64,000 nucleotides of DNA from contig AP017424.1 in the NCBI GenBank assembly GCA_002355495.1, positions 6,761,501-6,825,500 on the forward strand, read 5' to 3'. Shown here one piece after another: positions 17,746 to 26,385 of the stretch. A model generated the notes under the pieces. The model searched no databases. It was not told where the DNA came from and saw nothing but the letters and a program-made list of their open reading frames with translations. Numbering within the stretch: position 1 is the stretch's first letter; the number at the start of each line of letters is the position of its first letter. The position numbers and the translations under genes were made by a program. The stretch comes from Streptomyces laurentii (GTDB lineage Bacteria; Actinomycetota; Actinomycetes; Streptomycetales; Streptomycetaceae).

Positions 17746-20700
17746 TCAGCGCAGTGCGTAGGCGCGCCGCACGGTCTGGCGGACGGCGTTCCCGTCGGCG
17801 TCGGAGGCCGTGACGCGCAGCGTCACCCAGGCACCCTTCGCCGGCCGGCTGTCGACCTTGGCCCGGAAGGAGTCGGGGCCGAGGCCGGTCGTCTTCGCCG
17901 CGGACCAGGTGCGCCCGTCGTCGAAGGACGTCTCGACCCGGACGGTCACGCCGCGCGGCGCGGGCAGTCCGTCCTGGGCGCGGACCCGGAGACCGAGGGT
18001 GTGCGTGCCCGCGCCGCGCAGGGTGTTGCGGGCGTCGACGGGGACGTCGTAGTCGAGCTGGAGCAGCGGCAGCGGCAGCGGCGCGGCGGCGTCCGTCCGG
18101 CCCGACGCGAAGGACCAGGAGGTCGTGGTGGCCGTACCGGTCCGCCACTCCTCCGCGTCGCGGGCGGTGGCCATGTCCAGCCGGTAGGCGGCCCGTTCGG
18201 GCCCGACCTCCACGTCCCGCCAGGCGTCGCGCAGATCGCCGAGCTTCTTGCCGTCGCGGTACAGGACGGCGCTCACCGAGTCGCCGGCCCACTCCCGGGA
18301 GGTGCTCCCGGCCCCGATGTCGCCCTCCACGGAGGCCCAGGCCCAGTGCCCGGCCTGGGAGTCCGTGAACTCGGGGATCCGCAGCCGCAGCACGTTCCCG
18401 TCGCGCACGGTCGGGGTGGCGGTGCCGGCCGGGATGGACGGCCGGACGACCGCTCCCGCCCAGGTCTCCGCCGGCTGCGTGCCGGGCCGGTAGGTCCGCG
18501 GCCTGTCCCGCATGCCGAGGCCGAGCGTGCCGTCCATGTCGAACGTCGGCCGGTAGTGCACCAGGTGCTGCCAGGTGGTGTCGCCGGAGCTGACGTACTC
18601 GGTCCGGGCGGCTCCGAGCGGCACGAGCCGGGTGTACTGGAGCCAGGCCGTCTTGAAGTACGGCCGCCAGCCGAAGCGCTGCTCGGCCGCCCAGCCCTGG
18701 CCCGTACCGCCGTTGTCCGCGTACGTGCTCTTGATCACCGCGCTGTTGCGGTCGGAGACGGTGTGGACGACGCGCGAGGGGATCTGCCCCGAGGACACCT
18801 GCATCACGTCGTACATGTAGGGGCTGCGGGGCGCGCCCGAGAACGTCACGGGGGTCGAGCCTTTGCTCATCCGGGCGAGCAGTCGCGCTCCCGGGCCCGC
18901 GCCGATGCGGATCGTGGGCAGGGCCAGACGCTCGCCCTGCGGGGTCCAGCGGGTCCAGCCGGACGGATCCGGGTGGACGAGGACCACGGCGCGGACGCCG
19001 GCGGCGGCGGCCCGCTCGACGAGCTCGTCCTCGCTCGCCCCCTCCGGGCTGTCCACGACGGCGAGCCGGCCGCGGGCGTGCCGGAAGTCGGGAGCCGAGG
19101 CGTCACCGGCGTCGACCGCGGTCAGGGTGGCCCCCCGGTCGGGGAAGAACGGCGACCGCGGCATGTAGAAGGGGTTCAGGTCGAGATCGGGGCCCGGCGC
19201 ACGCGCCCGCAGCATCGGGGCGACGAGCTGCCAGCGGGAGGAGAACTCGAAGGAGCCCTCGGTGACCTTGGCGGTCGGGCTCACGTACAGCCGCTTGGCG
19301 ATGTCGAAGTACATCGTGCCCTGCGTCATCTCGCGGCCGTCGAGCTCCCGGTGGGTCTGGAAGCTCAGGATGCCGCGCTGCTCCGCGGGCCGGGGCGTGC
19401 GGATCTCCACCGGGACGGTGGTACGGGCGTCCAGGGTGACGGTCGTGTCCTTGGTGACCTTCACTTCCGGCAGGACGACCTGGCGCAGCTCCTGGCCGTC
19501 GTCCGAGTTGTCGATCCAGCCGTTCTCCAGCTGGTAGACGCCCTCCTCGACCTCGGTCTCGACGGACGAGGGGTTGGTGTAGCCGGCGAAGCCGTCGGGG
19601 CCCCAGATGCTCGGGTAGCCGTCGGCGGGCTTGCCGTCCTTGTCGTACATCTTCACGGTGAGCCGGTGCGTGGGCCCGCGGACGACGAGACCGAGGGTGG
19701 TGTGCACGGTGGTCCGCCCGTCGGCGGACGCGGCGGTGACGTAGCCGTAGTACTTGCCCCGTCCGGCCCGCGACGGATCGACGGTCAGCGGGACCTCCAC
19801 CGTCGCTCCGGCCGGCACGCGCACCGACTCGGCGCCGAGCCGCACCGAACCCTCGGCGGGTGCCCGGCCGCCGTCCGTGGCCAGCTTGACGGAGAGCGCG
19901 AGCGTGACGTCCTGGTCGGACGAGTTGGCGTACCGGATCCGGGACGCGGAGGCGTCCGAGGCGGTGGTGGCGTCGGACTCGAACGGGCCGAGGGCGAGGG
20001 TGCCCGTGGCGGTGACCGGCCCCAGGGCCGCGGCGCGGACGTCGATCCGGCCGCCGCCCTCCTCCGTCACCTTCTGGCCGGGGACCGTGACGGCGGTGCT
20101 GACCAGCGCGTCCTTGAGCCGGGCGCCGTCCCAGTCGGGGTGGCGCTGGGCGAGCAGCGCGGCGGCGCCCGCCACGTGCGGGGTCGCCATGGACGTACCG
20201 GAGGCGGCGACGTAGTCCGCGTCCACCGGGGTGCCCATGGTGGTCCCGGCCGCGCGGGCCGCCACGATGTCGACGCCCGGCGCCGTCACGTCCGGCTTGA
20301 CGGCGTCGTCCCCGTAGCGCGGACCACGGCTGGAGAACGAGGCGAGCGCGTCCTTCCGGTCGACGGCGCCGACCGTCAGCGCGGCGTCCGCCGCACCGGG
20401 GGAGCCGACGGTGCCGGCGCCCTGCTCGCCCGCGTTGCCGGCCGCCACGACGAACAGGGTGCCGGTGCTGCGGCTGATCTCGTTCAGCGCCTGGCTCATG
20501 GGATCGGTGCCGTCGGAGGAACCTTCGCTTCCGAGGCTCATGTTGACGACCTTGGCGCCCTGCGCCGCGGCCCACTCCATGCCGGCGATCGCCGACGACT
20601 CGCTGCCGTAGCCGTCGTCGCCGAGGACCTTCCCGACCAGCAGCCGCGCCCCGGGCGCGACGCCCTTGCGGCTGCCCCCGGACGCGGCACCGCTGCCGCC

Positions 20701-21522
20701 GACGATGGAGGCGACATGGGTGCCGTGCCCGTAGACGTCGCCGGTGCCGGAACTGCCGGAGAAGTCCTTGGCCTCGACGATCCGGCCCGCCAGGTCGGGG
20801 TGGTTCCCGTCCGCGCCGGTGTCCAGGACGGCGACCTTGACCCCGTCGCCCTGGGAACCGGTCTGCCAGACGGCCGGGGCGCCGATCTGGGCCGTGCTGC
20901 GGTCGAGGGACGCGCGGATCCGCTGGTCCAGCCACACCCGGGGCGTGGCGGCGACGTCGGCCTTCTTCAACTGGCCGCCGACGGGCAGCAGTTGCTTCCA
21001 GAACCGGCCGAGGTCCGCCTCGTCCACCCGCACCGCCCGCGCGCCGATGCTGTCGAGCCCGCGGACGGACGTGCCCTCGGCGGCCAGTCCCTGGAGCGCC
21101 GACGGCGTCGCCCGCCCGCCGGACTCCACGATGAGCGGCAGGGCGTCCGTGTGCGCCGTGTCGTACTTCTGGGCGATGAGCGCCGTCACGTCGAAGAGCC
21201 GGCGGTCCAGGCGTCCGGTCGACACCAGGGCGCCCGCGTCGGACGGGAGCACCGTCACATGGCCGTCCTGTTCGTACGTCCGGAAGACGACGCCCCGGCG
21301 CCCGTCCCCCGGAGTGACGGAGGCGGTCTGCCGCCCGCCCCCGGCCGGGGTGACGGTCACGCGGTCGCCGGTGATCAGCCGCACCGTCGTCGAGTTGTCG
21401 GCGGGCGGGTTCGCGCGGGCGTCCGGGGAGGGGCCGCTCGCGCCGGCGGGCAGGGGTGCCACGGCACCCACGGCCAGCGCGAATCCCGCGGATATCGCCG
21501 CCCAGAGGCGGATCCGTCTCAT
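17746..21522 (-). CDS. Secreted S8 subtilisin-like serine peptidase (1258 aa)
   Basis: The signal peptide (MRRIRLWAAISAGFALAVGA) is followed by a propeptide (about 45-190) and the S8 catalytic domain (about 215-500) with D234 in VAVLDTGADG, H266 in GHGTHVASIV and S444 in SGTSMATPHVAG. The oxyanion Asn is in VVAAGNAG. The catalytic domain is followed by about 750 residues of beta-rich modules and an inserted PA-like segment (RAVVLVHPDPSG). It is one of the large extracellular Streptomyces subtilases that degrade proteins outside the cell. ATG at 21522 has a GGAAGG site. The leader is CACCAG-rich low-complexity DNA, and a paired palindrome lies about 155 bases upstream. Confidence 0.9.
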   Translation of the reverse strand: MRRIRLWAAISAGFALAVGAVAPLPAGASGPSPDARANPPADNSTTVRLITGDRVTVTPAGGGRQTASVTPGDGRRGVVFRTYEQDGHVTVLPSDAGALVSTGRLDRRLFDVTALIAQKYDTAHTDALPLIVESGGRATPSALQGLAAEGTSVRGLDSIGARAVRVDEADLGRFWKQLLPVGGQLKKADVAATPRVWLDQRIRASLDRSTAQIGAPAVWQTGSQGDGVKVAVLDTGADGNHPDLAGRIVEAKDFSGSSGTGDVYGHGTHVASIVGGSGAASGGSRKGVAPGARLLVGKVLGDDGYGSESSAIAGMEWAAAQGAKVVNMSLGSEGSSDGTDPMSQALNEISRSTGTLFVVAAGNAGEQGAGTVGSPGAADAALTVGAVDRKDALASFSSRGPRYGDDAVKPDVTAPGVDIVAARAAGTTMGTPVDADYVAASGTSMATPHVAGAAALLAQRHPDWDGARLKDALVSTAVTVPGQKVTEEGGGRIDVRAAALGPVTATGTLALGPFESDATTASDASASRIRYANSSDQDVTLALSVKLATDGGRAPAEGSVRLGAESVRVPAGATVEVPLTVDPSRAGRGKYYGYVTAASADGRTTVHTTLGLVVRGPTHRLTVKMYDKDGKPADGYPSIWGPDGFAGYTNPSSVETEVEEGVYQLENGWIDNSDDGQELRQVVLPEVKVTKDTTVTLDARTTVPVEIRTPRPAEQRGILSFQTHRELDGREMTQGTMYFDIAKRLYVSPTAKVTEGSFEFSSRWQLVAPMLRARAPGPDLDLNPFYMPRSPFFPDRGATLTAVDAGDASAPDFRHARGRLAVVDSPEGASEDELVERAAAAGVRAVVLVHPDPSGWTRWTPQGERLALPTIRIGAGPGARLLARMSKGSTPVTFSGAPRSPYMYDVMQVSSGQIPSRVVHTVSDRNSAVIKSTYADNGGTGQGWAAEQRFGWRPYFKTAWLQYTRLVPLGAARTEYVSSGDTTWQHLVHYRPTFDMDGTLGLGMRDRPRTYRPGTQPAETWAGAVVRPSIPAGTATPTVRDGNVLRLRIPEFTDSQAGHWAWASVEGDIGAGSTSREWAGDSVSAVLYRDGKKLGDLRDAWRDVEVGPERAAYRLDMATARDAEEWRTGTATTTSWSFASGRTDAAAPLPLPLLQLDYDVPVDARNTLRGAGTHTLGLRVRAQDGLPAPRGVTVRVETSFDDGRTWSAAKTTGLGPDSFRAKVDSRPAKGAWVTLRVTASDADGNAVRQTVRRAYALR

Positions 21523-21676
21523 CAGTACTGCCTTCCTTGCTCAGGGGCGTGTGCTGGTGGAGCTGGTCGAGCGGTTCCTGCTGGTGGTGCTGGTCGTGCC
21601 GGCTGTGCTGGTGACGCGCTGGAAAGAATCGGCCGACTGGAGGCGGGATGTCACTCGATCCGGGTGGCGCGGATGG

Positions 21677-21700
21677 GACATGTCGCAACGGCGACATGTC
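21677..21700. promoter_or_regulatory. Paired palindrome, candidate operator upstream of the subtilase
   Basis: Two copies of the self-complementary octamer GACATGTC, at 21677-21684 and 21693-21700, face each other so that TGTCGC-AACG-GCGACA is a perfect palindrome in the middle. It is 155 bases upstream of the subtilase start and 331 bases from the DMT gene. The regulator is unknown. The 21523-22031 gap otherwise holds low-complexity leader DNA and a short tandem repeat. Confidence 0.5.
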
Positions 21701-21800
21701 GCTTTGGAGCGGCGGATTCCGCGGGTGTCCTCAACTCGCCTGCGAATGCGGCGTGTTGGCGATCAGGCTCGGGGCGGGGGGTGTGTCGTACGCCGACGGG

Positions 21801-21841
21801 CGGTACGGACCAGGCGACGGGACGGCGGTACGGACCAGGCG
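21801..21841. repeat. Short direct repeat in the 21.5-22.0 kb gap
   Basis: CGGTACGGACCAGGCG occurs twice, 25 bases apart (21801 and 21826), between two divergent genes. Confidence 0.6.
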
Positions 21842-22031
21842 GCGGGGCGGCCTCGGCCGGCGGGCGCCCGTATGGCCGTCGGCCGGCCCGGCGCCGCCGG
21901 TGAAGCACCCGTGCGGACCAGTGTCCCGTGCGGGGGCGCGTACCGGATGTGAGCATGTAGTCCCACCGTGCCCCCGGACCCGGGGCGGGTGGGCCGGCCC
22001 CGGCCCGAGGCGTCCGCGGAGGTGACCGCCC

Positions 22032-22895
22032 GTGCTCGTGCTGAGCGTCCTGGCCGCCCTCCTCGGCGCGATGAGCAACGCCGTCGGCACCGTGCTCCAG
22101 CGCAAGGCCGCGCTCAACGTCCCCGCGAGCCACGCCCTCAAGCCCCGCCTGTTCGCCGACCTGGCGCGGCAGCCGGTGTGGGTGGCCGGCATCGGGGCCG
22201 TCGCGGGAGCGGCGGCGTTCCAGGCGCTCGCCCTGGCCACCGGCCCGCTCGCCCTGGTCCAGCCGGTCTTCATCCTGGAGCTGCCATTCGCCCTGATGAT
22301 CGGCTCGTACGTGCTCCGGCGGCGCCTGCCGACGGCGGGCTGGCGGGCGATCGGGTACATCGTCGTCGGACTGGCGGTGGTCCTGGTCGCCGCTCATCCG
22401 CACGGTGGGAACGCCCAGGCTCCGATGGCGCTGTGGGTCCCCGCGATCGTCCTGGGACTCGGTCTGATCGCGGGCCTGGTGGCCGTCGCCCGCCGCCTCC
22501 CGCCCGGCGCGGGCCGGGCCGCCTGCCTGGGTACGGGCTCGGCCGTGGCGAACGCGCTCACCGCGGCCCTCATGAAATCGGCGGCCCGCACCTTCGCCGA
22601 CCACGGGGCGGTCGCCTTCCTGACCGTCTGGCAGACCTACGGCTTCGTCCTGTGTGGCGTCCTGGCGATCGTCCTGCTGGAGAACGCCCTGCAAGCGGGC
22701 CCCATCACGGCCTCCCAGCCCGCGCTGACACTCGGAGACGCCCTCGTCAGCCTCCTCCTCGGTGTCGTGCTCTACAAGGAGGAGATCGGCGACGGCTGGT
22801 GGCTGCTGCCGATGGGGGCGGGCCTCGTCCTCATCGTGCTGGGCACGGTGCGGCTGTCCCGGGTCGCGTCACTGACCCGCATCCTGCCGTCGTGA
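22032..22895 (+). CDS. DMT-superfamily (EamA-like) membrane transporter
   Basis: The 287-residue integral membrane protein has about nine to ten hydrophobic helices (LVLSVLAALLGAMSNAVGTV, then WVAGIGAVAGAAAFQALALA, and so on) arranged as two repeats, with EEIGDGWW near the last helix. It starts at GTG 22032 next to GGAGG. Family members are drug/metabolite or cation carriers; the substrate cannot be read from sequence. It is a lone gene convergent with the cobalamin importer. Similar genes carry out Mg or nucleobase transport in other bacteria, but nothing here supports either. Confidence 0.72.
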   Translation: MLVLSVLAALLGAMSNAVGTVLQRKAALNVPASHALKPRLFADLARQPVWVAGIGAVAGAAAFQALALATGPLALVQPVFILELPFALMIGSYVLRRRLPTAGWRAIGYIVVGLAVVLVAAHPHGGNAQAPMALWVPAIVLGLGLIAGLVAVARRLPPGAGRAACLGTGSAVANALTAALMKSAARTFADHGAVAFLTVWQTYGFVLCGVLAIVLLENALQAGPITASQPALTLGDALVSLLLGVVLYKEEIGDGWWLLPMGAGLVLIVLGTVRLSRVASLTRILPS

Positions 22896-22933
22896 CCCGG
22901 GCCGGCGGAAGCCGCCGTCAGGCGCGTCCTGTC

Positions 22934-23767
22934 TCAGCAAAGCCGGCGCGCGGCTCCATGAGGCAGGTCGGCGGGGCCGAGGAAACGGATGTGGGGGCGG
23001 TCGGTCCCGGTGGGGCGGGTGATGTGGGCGCGGACGCCGTAGACGTCCGCGAGGAGTTCTTCGGTGAGGACCTCGTCCACCGGGCCCGCGGCCGCCACCC
23101 GGCCTTCGCGCAGGACCACGACGTGGTCGCAGTACATCGCCGCGAGGTTGAGGTCGTGCAGGGCCATGACGCAGGTGAGGCGGAGGCCCGAGACCAGGGT
23201 CATGAGGTCGAGCTGGTGCTGGATGTCGAGGTGGTTCGTCGGTTCGTCCAGGAGGAGTTCGCGCGGTTCCTGGGCGAGGGCGCGGGCGATCTGGACGCGC
23301 TGGCGTTCGCCGCCGGAGAGGGTGCGCCAGGTGCGGTGGGCCCGGTCGGCCAGTCCGGTGCGGACGAGGGCGGACCGTACGGCCTCCTCGTCCGCGGCCG
23401 TCGTCGGCGACCATGCCCGGCGGTGCGGGATGCGGCCGAGGCGTACGGCGTCGGCCACCGTCAGATCGACCTGGGTGCCGGCGTGCTGCTCGACGACGGC
23501 GACGCGCCGGGCGAGCGCGCGGCGCGGTACGGAGCCCAGCGGGTCGCCGTCCAGGGTCACCACCCCGGCGTCCGGCGCGAGGACGCCGGAGAGGACGCGC
23601 AGGAGGGTGGACTTCCCCGAACCGTTCGGGCCCAGCAGACCGGTGAGCGTGCCGGGGCGCGGTGCGAGCGTCACGCCGTCCAGGACGAGCGCGCCGCCCG
23701 CCGTACGGGAGACGTGTGCGGCGCGGAGCCCCGTACCGCCGTCGGGTACGGGCGGTGTGCCGGTCAT
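22934..23767 (-). CDS. ABC importer ATP-binding protein (BtuD/FecE-like)
   Basis: The 277-residue ATPase energises import across the inner membrane. Walker A GPNGSGKST, Q-loop VVEQHAG, signature LSGGERQRVQIARAL, Walker B ELLLDEPT and the H-switch MALHD are all intact. It is the third gene of a binding-protein/permease/ATPase operon and overlaps the permease by four bases (ATGA). A GAGGAGG site precedes the ATG. The family handles siderophores, heme and vitamin B12; the riboswitch at the head of the operon argues for corrinoid or cobalt. Confidence 0.85.
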   Translation of the reverse strand: MTGTPPVPDGGTGLRAAHVSRTAGGALVLDGVTLAPRPGTLTGLLGPNGSGKSTLLRVLSGVLAPDAGVVTLDGDPLGSVPRRALARRVAVVEQHAGTQVDLTVADAVRLGRIPHRRAWSPTTAADEEAVRSALVRTGLADRAHRTWRTLSGGERQRVQIARALAQEPRELLLDEPTNHLDIQHQLDLMTLVSGLRLTCVMALHDLNLAAMYCDHVVVLREGRVAAAGPVDEVLTEELLADVYGVRAHITRPTGTDRPHIRFLGPADLPHGAARRLC

Positions 23768-24879
23768 CGCGTCCTCCTCGTGCGGTACAGGACGAGGACG
23801 AACGCGGGGACGCCGATGAGCGATGTCACCACGCCGACCGGCACTTCCTGCGGGTCGAGGACCGTACGGGCCAGGGTGTCGGTCCAGACGAGGAAGACCG
23901 CCCCGGCCAGGGCGGTCAGCGGCAGCAGCCGGGCGTGCCCCGGGCCGACGAGGGCACGGACCGCGTGCGGCAGGACCAGGCCGACGAAGCCGATCGCGCC
24001 GGCGGCCGAGACCAGGACCGCGGTCAGCAGGGCGGTGACCGAGAGGAGGACCAGCCGGGTCCGCGCCACCGGCACGCCGAGCGCCGCCGCCGCGTCCTCG
24101 CCGAACGCGAAGGCGTCCAGGGTCCGGGCGTGTCCGCCGCAGACCAGCAGCGCGCCGGCGAGGACGGCCGCGCACACCCCGACGTCGGACCAGTCGGCGC
24201 CGCTGAGCGAGCCGAGCAGCCAGAACAGGACGCCCCGGGTGGTCTCGGCGTCGGCGGCGGTCATCACCACGAACGAGGTCAGCGCGGAGAAGAGCTGCAT
24301 CGCCGCGACCCCCGCCAGGACGACACGGTCCGTCGAACCCCCCAGCGTGTGACTGAGCAGCAGGACCAGGGCGAAGGAACAGAGCGCGCCCAGGAAGGCG
24401 CCTCCGGTGACGGAGACCAGACCCCCGCCCACGCCGAGGACCACGACCGCGACCGCGCCGGCCGAGGCGCCCGAGGACACCCCGAGGACGAACGGGTCGG
24501 CCAGCGGATTGCGCAGCAGCGACTGCATCACCGCGCCGCACACCGCCAGCCCGGCACCGCACACGGCCGCGAGGAGGGTACGGGGCAGCCGCAGCTCCCA
24601 GACGATGCCGTCCCGGATCGGGCTCAGGCCGGACGGGCTTCCGCCCAGATGGGAGGCGACCACGGACCAGGCGTCCGGGACGCGGATGTCGGCCGGGCCG
24701 ATCGTGAGGGCGAGGGCGACCGAGGCGCACAGGAGGAGGACCCCGGCGGCCCCGGCGAGCGGGGGAAGCGCCCGGGACGTACGGGGGGCACGGGGCGTAC
24801 GGGGGGCACGGGGCGTACGGAGGGTACGGGGTGTGGCGGGGCTCGCCTCGGCCGCCGTGTCCGGGCCGGTCCGGGTCAC
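23764..24879 (-). CDS. FecCD/BtuC-family ABC permease
   Basis: The 371-residue permease has about ten transmembrane helices and the FecCD signatures RLPRTLLAAVCGAGLAV, LRNPLADPFVLGVSSGA and GAIGFVGLVLPHAVR. Its GTG start at 24879 overlaps the stop of the binding-protein gene. The cytoplasmic N-terminus is unusual: about 25 residues of Thr-Pro-Arg repeats (TPRTLRTPRAPRTPRAPRT), coded by a tandem repeat of about 18 bp (24779-24830), precede the first helix. A downstream start is possible, but none with a good site is evident. Confidence 0.85.
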   Translation of the reverse strand: MTRTGPDTAAEASPATPRTLRTPRAPRTPRAPRTSRALPPLAGAAGVLLLCASVALALTIGPADIRVPDAWSVVASHLGGSPSGLSPIRDGIVWELRLPRTLLAAVCGAGLAVCGAVMQSLLRNPLADPFVLGVSSGASAGAVAVVVLGVGGGLVSVTGGAFLGALCSFALVLLLSHTLGGSTDRVVLAGVAAMQLFSALTSFVVMTAADAETTRGVLFWLLGSLSGADWSDVGVCAAVLAGALLVCGGHARTLDAFAFGEDAAAALGVPVARTRLVLLSVTALLTAVLVSAAGAIGFVGLVLPHAVRALVGPGHARLLPLTALAGAVFLVWTDTLARTVLDPQEVPVGVVTSLIGVPAFVLVLYRTRRTR

Positions 24880-25920
24880 TTCGCGAGCCCGTACGTCCGC
24901 AGCGCCGCGGCCACCTTCTCGATGCCCTCGACGGTGCGGATCGTGGGGTTCATGGCCTGGCCGCTGAGGATCACGTACCGCTTCTTCCGTACCGCCGTCA
25001 TGTTCCGGGTGACGGGATGCGACTCCAGGAACTCGATCTTCTTCGCGGCGCTCTCGGCCGACTGCGCCTTGCGGGTCAGATCGGCGATCACCAGCACGTC
25101 GGGGTCGCGGTCGGCGACGGTCTCCCAGTTGATCTGCGGCCACTCCTCCTTGGTGTCGTCGAAGACGTTCTTCACCCCGAGCGTCCCGCTGACGATCCCC
25201 GGCGCGCCGCAGCAGCCGGCCATGTACGGCCCCTGGGAGTCGGAGAACCAGTACAGGACGGACGCGTCGCCGAAGTCGGCGCCGGCCTTGGCCTCGTCGA
25301 CCCGGGCGCGGAGTTCCCCGACGAGCTTCTCGCCGCGCTCCGGGACGTCGAACACCCGGGCCAGGTCGCGGATCTCGCCGTACACCGTGTCCATGGTCAG
25401 CGGCCGGGTGCGGATGCCGTCGCCGTCGCCGCTGTTGTCCTTGCCGACGCAGTCGGTGGGGGAGAGGTACGTGGGCACGCCGAGCCGCGCGAACCGCTCC
25501 CGGGGCGCCACACCGCCCTTGCCCAGGGTGTAGAGGAAGGAGGCGCTGACGAAGTCGGGTTCGGCGTCGAGGACCTTCTCGAACGACGGGTAGCGGTCGG
25601 CGAGCCGGGGAACCTTCGCGTTCGCCTTCTCCAGCCCCTTGAGGACCGGGTCCGTCCAGGTGGCGGTGCCCACCATGCGGTCGGCGAGCCCGAGCGAGAG
25701 CAGGATCTCGGCCGACCCCTGGTCGAGGGCGACGGCCCGGCTGGGTGCGCGCTCGATCTGCACGCGCTGCCCGCAGTCGTCGAGACGGACGGGGTATCCG
25801 GCGGCCGTCTCCTTCGTCTCGGCGGAAGCGGCCGGGCCTCCGCCGGTGCCGCAGCCGGCCACGAGAACGGCACCGGCCACGAGCAGGGCGGCGGAACGGA
25901 CGGGGTGTGCGAGGGGCACG
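24876..25920 (-). CDS. ABC substrate-binding lipoprotein, probably corrinoid/cobalt
   Basis: The 347-residue lipoprotein has a signal ending LVAGC and the bilobed fold of BtuF/FhuD proteins joined by a long helix. Motifs include RAVALDQGSAEILLSLGLAD and DTVYGEIRDLARVF. A conserved YMAGCCGAPG loop would face the ligand. I moved the start to GTG 25920 because it has AGAGGA at eight bases; GTG 25940 has no site. Cassettes of this type in actinobacteria are often named F420-0 importers. The cobalamin riboswitch 45 bases upstream favours a corrinoid, cobalt or related ligand. Confidence 0.8.
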
Positions 25921-25984
25921 GAAGGAGTCCTCTGCGTCACGGCTCATGCGCGGAGCCTGTCGTACGGTGCTCCCCGGGCGGCGG

Positions 25985-26160
25985 CGGGTGCCGCCACTCG
26001 GGCCGCCAGCAGGTTTTCGGACTCGGGGTCGTCCGGACGGAGCGCCTTCCCAGGCCCCATGGGGCCCAGTGGCCGATGCTCCGCCCGTCACCCTCACCGC
26101 TGCGCGTCAGTTCCGGATTCCCACCGGATTCCCTGACCCGTGCACATACCGTGTCGATAC
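25985..26160 (-). ncRNA. Cobalamin (adenosylcobalamin) riboswitch
   Basis: On the minus strand the leader shows the hallmark blocks in order: GGGAATCCGGTGGGAATCC with GAACTGACGCGCAGCGGTGA (26101-26138), GGCCACTG (about 26064-26072) and the B12-box-like GAGTCCGAAAACCTGCTGGC (26004-26023). These match the class I/II B12 riboswitch consensus (known family, not computed). It ends about 45 bases before the binding-protein start. Like other such leaders it would repress the importer when the cobalamin pool is high. Confidence 0.85.
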
Positions 26161-26314
26161 GTACAGAGGTGCGACTGGCCCGGGCAAGTTACCACAGGCG
26201 GATCTTGGCCCGGCCGGCCGGCCGGAGCGAGGCCCGTCCGCCCCTCCCTCCAGCCCGCCGTCACCCGCCATCGTCCAGGCCGAAGCTTTACTTCGGGCCT
26301 TCTGGGAATCCCGG

Positions 26315-26354
26315 GTGAATGGTTATTCACTTGATACGGTGAATCGTTATTCAC
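26315..26354. promoter_or_regulatory. Two TetR-type operators before the efflux operon
   Basis: Two near-identical palindromes, GTGAATGGTTATTCAC (26315-26330) and GTGAATCGTTATTCAC (26339-26354), have centres 24 bases apart, about two helical turns. They lie 32-70 bases upstream of the MFS start and should be bound by the TetR repressor of the same operon. A -10-like TTGATAC lies between them. Confidence 0.75.
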
Positions 26355-26385
26355 CTCGCATCTCGTCCTGCCTCTGGAGTGCCCT

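Noticed and set aside
21540..21620. CTGGT-rich repeats upstream of the subtilase as a possible CRISPR or gene
   Set aside because: The repeats are short and irregular with no spacers. They read as low-complexity leader DNA.
17644..21903. 1419-codon plus-strand open frame
   Set aside because: It is antisense to the subtilase, which has signal peptide, propeptide and full catalytic triad. Long spurious frames are expected at this GC content.
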